A DNA stretch of 51,501 bases from Microgenomates group bacterium (GTDB lineage: Bacteria > Patescibacteriota > Microgenomatia > UBA1406 > GWC2-37-13), in NCBI GenBank assembly GCA_029906985.1, contig JARYMT010000005.1:1-51501 (forward strand). Reading direction: 5' to 3'. The number at the start of each line of letters is the position of its first letter. Position 1 is the first letter of the stretch. Made by a program: the position numbers and the translations under genes. The notes beneath the pieces were generated by a model. The model saw nothing but the letters and a program-made list of their open reading frames with translations, was not told the origin of the DNA and did no database searches. Positions 46,994-51,501 of this stretch are shown here, piece by piece.

Positions 46994-48019
46994 TTAAAAA
47001 TTAAAATTAAGACGAGGAATTCGATCAAGAGAGTCGATATTTCTTACCCATTTATTTTGCAAAACCTTATAATAAGCTGCCACTCCAATCATCGCCGCAT
47101 TATCTCCTGTTAAATTTTTATTTGGTGGAAAAAGAATTTTTCCTTGATGTTTTTTAATCATTCTTTTCATTAATGTTTTTAGACGAAGGTTGGCACTAAC
47201 GCCACCAACAACCAACAAATGATTGATTTTTGTTAAATTAATTGCCTTTTCAGTTTTTTTAATTAAAGTGTCAAAAACCGCTTCCTGAAATGAACTGGCA
47301 AGCAACTTGATATTCAAAAGCTTATCGGCTTGATTAATTTTTTTTAAAAAATAATAAAAAGAGGTTTTTAAACCAGAAAAAGAAAAATTCAAATTATTTG
47401 ATTGAAGCATTGGTCGAGGAAAACGATAAAAATCTTTGTTATCAACCTGTTGCGATAATCTCTCAATCACCGGCCCACCTGGATAACCCAAACCTAAAAG
47501 TTTAGCGGCTTTATCTAAGGCTTCTCCGGCCGCATCATCAACCGTCTCTCCCAAAACCTGATATTGTAAGTGGTCTTTAAAAATTAATAAACTCGTGTGT
47601 CCGCCGGAAGCAATTAAAACTAAATAAGGAAAATCAAAATCTATGTTTGGATTCCCTTTTGAATTTTGAACGAATGGTGAATAAATATGACCTTCCAAAT
47701 GATTTACAGCGACTAGCTTTTTATCATATTTTTTTGCCAATTCTTTTGCTTTTTTAATTCCTACTTCAAGAGCTACCGCCAATCCTGGTCCTTGGGTAAC
47801 GGCAATATAATCAATGTCTTTTTTTTTAGCTTTTTTAATAACCTCATCAATAACCTTATCAATTTTTTTCTCATGAGCTCTTTTGGCTAAAGAGGGAACA
47901 ACTCCTCCCCATTTTTTATGGATTAGAATTTGAGAATAAATTACATTACTAATAACTCGTCTTCCTTCGGTAAGGGCGGCGGCGGTCTCATCACAAGAAG
48001 TATCAATGGCTAAAATCAT
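46994..48019 (-). CDS. tsaD: tRNA t6A synthesis protein TsaD
   Basis: A 341-residue Kae1/Qri7-family protein with ASKHA fold that transfers the threonylcarbamoyl group to A37 of ANN-decoding tRNAs. Signatures are IDTSCDETAAAL, YIAVTQGPGLAVAL, the metal site NHLEGHIYSP, LIASGGHTSL, GETVDDAAGEALDK and VVGGVSANLRLK. It lies 5 bases downstream of the tsaC-tsaE fusion. No TsaB is encoded in the window. Confidence 0.97.
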   Translation of the reverse strand: MILAIDTSCDETAAALTEGRRVISNVIYSQILIHKKWGGVVPSLAKRAHEKKIDKVIDEVIKKAKKKDIDYIAVTQGPGLAVALEVGIKKAKELAKKYDKKLVAVNHLEGHIYSPFVQNSKGNPNIDFDFPYLVLIASGGHTSLLIFKDHLQYQVLGETVDDAAGEALDKAAKLLGLGYPGGPVIERLSQQVDNKDFYRFPRPMLQSNNLNFSFSGLKTSFYYFLKKINQADKLLNIKLLASSFQEAVFDTLIKKTEKAINLTKINHLLVVGGVSANLRLKTLMKRMIKKHQGKILFPPNKNLTGDNAAMIGVAAYYKVLQNKWVRNIDSLDRIPRLNFNF

Positions 48020-48024
48020 TTAAT

Positions 48025-49098
48025 TTAAATTTTATTTTTAATGATTAATTGTCTTTTATTTTTATTAATATAGTCGATTTTTATATAAATTGTTTTTGCT
48101 TTCTTTTTAATTAAGTTTGCAATCTCGCCGGTTTTTTCTCCCCATTCAAAAATAAGAAGATTGCCGGGTTGAAAATATTGATCCAGTTTAAGTGATTGAA
48201 ATTCTTCTTTTTTAATGAGATTAAAAAGATCAACATGAATTAATTTTTTAATTCCCATCTGTTTTACTAAATATTCATAAAAAACAACAAAACTTGGGGA
48301 AATAATATTTTTAATTAAAAGAGCCTCGCCTATTCCTTTGACAAAAGTTGTTTTTCCGCTACCCAATTCGCCTTCAAGGATAAAAACTAGGGCTTTTTTT
48401 TTAGCTTCCGATACTACTTTCTTTAAAATTTCTTTAGCCAAATTTTTGGTTTGTTGGGGTGATTGGCTAAAATATTTGTTTCCTTGGTCAATTTTTTTTC
48501 CTCCCTGCCTTAGAATCTTTATTTCCGGTTCAGTTAAATCAACTACCGTAGATGGTTTATTACGCGGTAATTTCCCTGCGTCTACGATTAAATCAATTAA
48601 TTTAATTTTTTTTAAACTTAATGATCTGATAAAAGATTTAATTGAATAATGGGGTGACTGACTAGATAAATTGGCTGAAGTCGCCGTCAATGGCTTTTTG
48701 TAATATTTGACTAAATCAATAATTAGTTTATAATCAGGTATTCTTATTCCCAAAGTGCCATCTTCTGCCTCTAATAATTTTGAAACCTGATGTTTGGATT
48801 TTAAAATAAAAGTAAAGGGCCCTGGTAAAAGGTTTTTTAAAAGTCTCAATTGATAAGAATTAACTTTGGTATAATCATTTAACATCTGAAAATCGGATAA
48901 AAAAACAGAAATCGCTTTTCCTGGCGGCCTTTCTTTAAAACTTATTAATTTTTTAACCGCTTCCTCATTGGTAGCATCGACTAACAAACCATAAACCGTG
49001 TCCGAAGGAAAAACCACTAATCCTCCTTTATCCAGGTGTCCTTTTACTAAAGAAAGAAGCTCTTTTAAGCTAAGTTTTTTTGGATTAATAATTTTCAT
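48025..49098 (-). CDS. TsaC-TsaE fusion protein (t6A synthesis)
   Basis: 357 residues joining two normally separate proteins. Residues 1-200 are the YrdC/Sua5 domain of TsaC, which makes threonylcarbamoyl-AMP: SDTVYGL, KERPPGKAISVF, LPGPFTFIL, TATSANLS and KPSTVVDL. Residues about 212-357 are TsaE (YjeE), the ATPase that recycles the TsaB-TsaD complex: Walker A GELGSGKT (243-250), SPSF (normally SPTF), HVDLFNL and LLIFEWGEK. The Sua5 C-terminal domain is replaced by TsaE. The frame is continuous with no sign of error. Confidence 0.94.
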   Translation of the reverse strand: MKIINPKKLSLKELLSLVKGHLDKGGLVVFPSDTVYGLLVDATNEEAVKKLISFKERPPGKAISVFLSDFQMLNDYTKVNSYQLRLLKNLLPGPFTFILKSKHQVSKLLEAEDGTLGIRIPDYKLIIDLVKYYKKPLTATSANLSSQSPHYSIKSFIRSLSLKKIKLIDLIVDAGKLPRNKPSTVVDLTEPEIKILRQGGKKIDQGNKYFSQSPQQTKNLAKEILKKVVSEAKKKALVFILEGELGSGKTTFVKGIGEALLIKNIISPSFVVFYEYLVKQMGIKKLIHVDLFNLIKKEEFQSLKLDQYFQPGNLLIFEWGEKTGEIANLIKKKAKTIYIKIDYINKNKRQLIIKNKI

Positions 49099-49162
49099 TT
49101 TGAAAAATTCAAACCGAATTGCTTTACTAACTTTAAATTGTTCATAATTTTAACAAAAATTT

Positions 49163-49170
49163 GATAAAAT
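49163..49170 (+). promoter_or_regulatory. Extended -10 promoter of the ftsH-like gene
   Basis: TGATAAAAT (49162-49170) forms an extended -10 only 6 bases before the ATG at 49177, which implies a leaderless transcript. Confidence 0.5.
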
Positions 49171-49176
49171 TTAATT

Positions 49177-50985
49177 ATGGTCAATAAAAATCTTCGCCCT
49201 AATAAAAAAAATAATCATCAAAAGAATTTTAAACTAGGCTTTAATATTAATATCCAAAAACTGTTTATTTCTCTTTTTATTTTTTTGTTTTTAATAGTTT
49301 TTATTAATTCACTTTCATCAGAGATTAAAAAAGCTGTTCCAGAAAAACCAATTACTTCGGTTATCAACGAAATTAAAGAAAATAAAGTTAATAAAATTGA
49401 AGTTTTTGACAATAAAATTTTAGTGTATTATAAAAATGATAGTCTTGCCATAAGCTATAAAGAGCCATCAGACAGCTTTTTTCAGATATTAAAGGAATCG
49501 GGAATTAGTCCAGACCAAGTCAATATCCATATTCAAAATACCCAAGGATCAAGTAATTTAATCAATATTCTTAGCAATGTCATCCCAACTATTTTAATGA
49601 TCGCTTTTTTTGTTTTTCTTTTCCGTCAAGCTAAAGGGGCACAAGACTCTGTTTTTTCTTTTGGTCAAGCACGGGTAAAGCGATTCAGTAAAGACATGCC
49701 TAAAGTAAGTTTTAACGATGTTGCTGGCGTTGAGGAAGCAAAAAAAGAACTAGAAGAAGTGGTTGATTTTTTAAAACATCCAGAAAAATACAAAAAGCTT
49801 GGCGCCAGGACCCCAAAAGGGGTTCTTTTGGTTGGTCCCTCTGGTTGCGGTAAAACTCTTCTGGCTAAAGCTGTTGCCGGCGAAGCCAATGTCCCCTTTT
49901 TTTCTATTGCTGGTTCGGAGTTTATGGAAATGTTGGTGGGGATTGGCGCTGCTAGAGTCCGTGATCTTTTTTCCAATGCTAAAAAAAATGCCCCGTCAAT
50001 TATTTTTGTTGATGAGATTGACGCTATTGGCCGGGCTAGATCTATCGGTATCATGCCTTCACATGATGAACGAGAACAAACTTTAAATCAAATTTTAGTA
50101 GAAATGGATGGTTTTAGTCCCAATGAACAAGTAGTAGTCATTGCCGCTACCAATCGAGGCGATCTTTTGGATCCGGCTCTTCTTAGACCGGGAAGATTTG
50201 ACCGCCGAATTGTTGTTGATTACCCAGATGTCGAAGGAAGAAAAGCAATTATTAAAATTCATTCTCGCGGTAAACCTATTGCTCCAGATGTTCAATGGGA
50301 TAAAGTGGCAAAAAGAACAGTTGGTTTTTCTGGAGCTGATCTAGAAAATATGCTTAATGAAGCAGCTATTTTGGCGGCTCGATTAGGTAAGAGTCAAATT
50401 GATATGGAAGACATCGAAGAAGCCGCCACCAAAGTAAAACTTGGTCCAGAAAAAAAACGCCTTCAATCGGATTTTGATAAAAAAATCACTGCTTACCATG
50501 AAGCTGGCCATGCGATTGTCAGTCATTTTTTACCCCATACAGATCCGGTTCATCGAATTTCAATTGTTTCTCGAGGAATGGCTCTAGGTTTTACATTAAT
50601 TCCTCCAGCCAAAGATAAGCTTCATGAAAAAGCCTGGAAAATCGTCGAACCAATTTTTTATCAATCACTGAGAAACACTCTCGAAAAATGTGAAGCCTAC
50701 CTTCAAAAAGGTGAAAAAACCGTTTCAATTCATTTAGAAGAGATTATTCCAGCTGCTTATCATGGGCGAATTGATACTCTTTTTGTTGCTATTGGGATTG
50801 AAAAATGGGGTCGTTATAATCCAGATGATGATCAAATTATTATTCATGAAAAAAATGAACCAGGGGATACTGATTTACTCGATTTTTGTGCGAATCAAGT
50901 TTTAAGGCAAAGTGGAACAGTCTTTGCCCTGAAAAATGACACTATACCAGGAAAATCAGTAATAGCAGCTATTTTTCGATATTAA
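49177..50985 (+). CDS. FtsH-BaeRF chimera: FtsH AAA+ protease truncated after HEAGH, fused to a release-factor-like C-terminal domain
   Basis: 602 residues. Residues 1-480 are FtsH-like: two membrane helices (about 28-46 and 130-149), AAA+ domain with Walker A GPSGCGKT (220-227), Walker B IIFVDEID, the second region of homology [13 protein letters not shown], and the zinc site HEAGH (H441, E442, H445). Leu253 stands where E. coli FtsH has the pore-loop Phe. After [12 protein letters not shown] the FtsH match stops, so the third zinc ligand and the peptidase helical domain (GGRAAEE onward) are missing. Residues 482-602 instead match the C-terminal domain of BaeRF proteins (bacterial relatives of eRF1/Pelota): [49 protein letters not shown] and the terminal AAIFRY. 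The frame is continuous. It is probably protease-dead. A true fusion, an in-frame deletion between neighbours, or an assembly join are all possible. Confidence 0.85.
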   Translation: MVNKNLRPNKKNNHQKNFKLGFNINIQKLFISLFIFLFLIVFINSLSSEIKKAVPEKPITSVINEIKENKVNKIEVFDNKILVYYKNDSLAISYKEPSDSFFQILKESGISPDQVNIHIQNTQGSSNLINILSNVIPTILMIAFFVFLFRQAKGAQDSVFSFGQARVKRFSKDMPKVSFNDVAGVEEAKKELEEVVDFLKHPEKYKKLGARTPKGVLLVGPSGCGKTLLAKAVAGEANVPFFSIAGSEFMEMLVGIGAARVRDLFSNAKKNAPSIIFVDEIDAIGRARSIGIMPSHDEREQTLNQILVEMDGFSPNEQVVVIAATNRGDLLDPALLRPGRFDRRIVVDYPDVEGRKAIIKIHSRGKPIAPDVQWDKVAKRTVGFSGADLENMLNEAAILAARLGKSQIDMEDIEEAATKVKLGPEKKRLQSDFDKKITAYHEAGHAIVSHFLPHTDPVHRISIVSRGMALGFTLIPPAKDKLHEKAWKIVEPIFYQSLRNTLEKCEAYLQKGEKTVSIHLEEIIPAAYHGRIDTLFVAIGIEKWGRYNPDDDQIIIHEKNEPGDTDLLDFCANQVLRQSGTVFALKNDTIPGKSVIAAIFRY

Positions 50986-51108
50986 TTAAATTATTTTTAA
51001 AAAATATCTGTAGTCACCTTTTTTTATTCCTAAGACGACAGATTGCAATATCTTCAATTATGAATATCTACAAATTTAATTGCTCATTCTATCCCGAAAA
51101 TAAATGAG

Positions 51109-51184
51109 TTCCCCTCCACGGAGGGGAATGAATTCAGCAATTCCCCTCCGTTGAGGGGTACCGCTATCGCGACGGGGAGGGTGT
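51109..51184. repeat. Two CCCCTCC-type inverted repeats
   Basis: TTCCCCTCC, AC, GGAGGGGAA at 51109-51128 is a perfect 9-bp inverted repeat. A related unit begins TTCCCCTCC at 51141 and runs through GAGGGGTACCGC to GGGGAGGGTGT near 51184. They look like two members of one dispersed family. Confidence 0.7.
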
Positions 51185-51193
51185 CTTTAATCC

Positions 51194-51237
51194 GTCATCC
51201 TGAGCCCTCGAATTTTGAGGGCGTGAGGATCTCATCT
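51194..51237. repeat. GTCATCCT/GTGAGGAT hairpin element, copy 1
   Basis: Outer arms ATCCT and AGGAT, inner stem GCCCTC/GAGGGC with loop GAATTTT, ending CTCATCT. Confidence 0.8.
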
Positions 51238-51249
51238 GACGCCACCGGC

Positions 51250-51289
51250 GTCATCCTGAGCGGCGCTTTCCCGCGTGAGGATCTCATCT
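51250..51289. repeat. GTCATCCT/GTGAGGAT hairpin element, copy 2
   Basis: Same outer arms as copy 1 but inner stem GCGG/CCGC with loop CGCTTTC; ends CTCATCT. Confidence 0.8.
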
Positions 51290-51301
51290 AACATAATCAG
51301 T

Positions 51302-51345
51302 GTCATCCTAAAGCTTCATTTTTTGAAGCCGTGAGGATCTCATCT
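51302..51345. repeat. GTCATCCT/GTGAGGAT hairpin element, copy 3
   Basis: Same outer arms but inner stem GCTTCA/TGAAGC with a T-rich loop; ends CTCATCT. Confidence 0.8.
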
Positions 51346-51368
51346 TTTCATTTTTAAAATATACTCAA

Positions 51369-51407
51369 TGAGATTGCCACGTCGCATAGGACGCTCCTCG
51401 CAATGAC
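51369..51407. repeat. ATTGCCAC...GCAATGACG dispersed palindromic element
   Basis: ATTGC (51373-51377) pairs with GCAAT (51400-51404), with GTC/GAC inside. The pattern GTCATTGCGAGGAGCG...GTGGCAATCT (seen here on the minus strand) is a dispersed element known from many bacterial genomes. Confidence 0.7.
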
Positions 51408-51501
51408 GGTGTAGGGGGAAAAAATTCAAATCCACCTAACCCCTTTTTAAAAGGGATATTGATCAGTATATATTTTCATTGTTATCTCATGCCAAGTAAG
51501 C

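Larger units (their letters stand above)
50986..51501. repeat. Non-coding block of palindromic repeats
   Basis: About 516 bases without a gene. The first 100 are AT-rich; from about 51100 the base composition rises sharply in G+C and palindromic elements follow one another: two CCCCTCC/GGAGGGG units, three copies of a GTCATCCT...GTGAGGATCTCATCT hairpin element, one ATTGCCAC...GCAATGACG element, and a CCCTTTTTAAAAGGG palindrome. Such elements are typical of dispersed REP-like families. Confidence 0.8.

Noticed and set aside
50617-50622. HindIII site (AAGCTT) at the FtsH-BaeRF junction as a sign of a cloning join
   Set aside because: AAGCTT is a frequent hexamer in AT-rich DNA and occurs elsewhere in the window; it is not evidence by itself.
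51194-51345. CRISPR array
   Set aside because: The three units are long hairpins with variable paired centres, not identical repeats with random spacers, and no cas gene is near.

Overview
The window is AT-rich, densely packed bacterial DNA that uses the standard code (TGA is a normal stop, for example at the end of murJ). Start codons almost never have a Shine-Dalgarno sequence, and several promoters sit so close to the ATG that transcripts must be leaderless or nearly so. Short protein forms (MurE without its N-domain, an AMP-phosphorylase-type enzyme without its N-domain), many extracytoplasmic glycan genes, a 2-oxoacid:ferredoxin oxidoreductase and dispersed palindromic repeats suggest a Candidate Phyla Radiation (Patescibacteria) genome, probably of the Microgenomates type. 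That placement is inference; no rRNA is present.

Layout. 1-7715 (minus) is a division and cell-wall (dcw) operon: mraZ, rsmH, ftsL-like, ftsI, murE, then nadD, nadE and pgeF, then murC/mpl-like, which runs off the left edge. It is driven by a promoter carrying a four-repeat MraZ box. Facing it are murJ, an AMP/thymidine phosphorylase family gene and mltG (7752-11587). Then come ftsK (minus), two large secreted surface proteins (13922-18021), pnp and rpsO (minus), and a plus-strand run of a small membrane protein, metG, a class A PBP, dtd, a transposase remnant and trpS. 26495-30866 holds an AlkD-like protein, an ABC exporter, rarA and a sugar epimerase-like cupin. A CAT-anticodon tRNA lies at 30922-30993. 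31052-39337 is a surface glycan cluster: GT2, O-antigen ligase type polymerase, GT-C, three GT4 enzymes and a FemX-like aminoacyltransferase. Then lon, a two-subunit oxoacid:ferredoxin oxidoreductase with a three-cysteine ferredoxin, and the Fe-S assembly set iscU, iscS and an Rrf2/IscR-like regulator. Last come tsaD and a tsaC-tsaE fusion (t6A tRNA modification), an ftsH-like gene, and a terminal non-coding block of palindromic repeats.

How the genes work together. Most of the left half makes, flips, polymerises and trims peptidoglycan and couples it to division (FtsL, FtsI, FtsK). The centre decorates the envelope. The right half combines ferredoxin-linked oxoacid metabolism with the Fe-S cluster assembly it needs, followed by tRNA modification and protein quality control.

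The most striking object is the last gene (49177-50985). It is an FtsH AAA+ protease that stops being FtsH soon after HEAGH and continues in frame as the C-terminal domain of a bacterial archaeo-eukaryotic-type release factor (BaeRF) protein. Other notable points are the four-repeat MraZ box, a CIRCE-like operator at lon, the TsaC-TsaE fusion, a Dtd whose Gly-cisPro glycine is Glu, a RAYT-type transposase fragment, and end-of-window repeats whose hairpin stems differ in sequence but remain paired.
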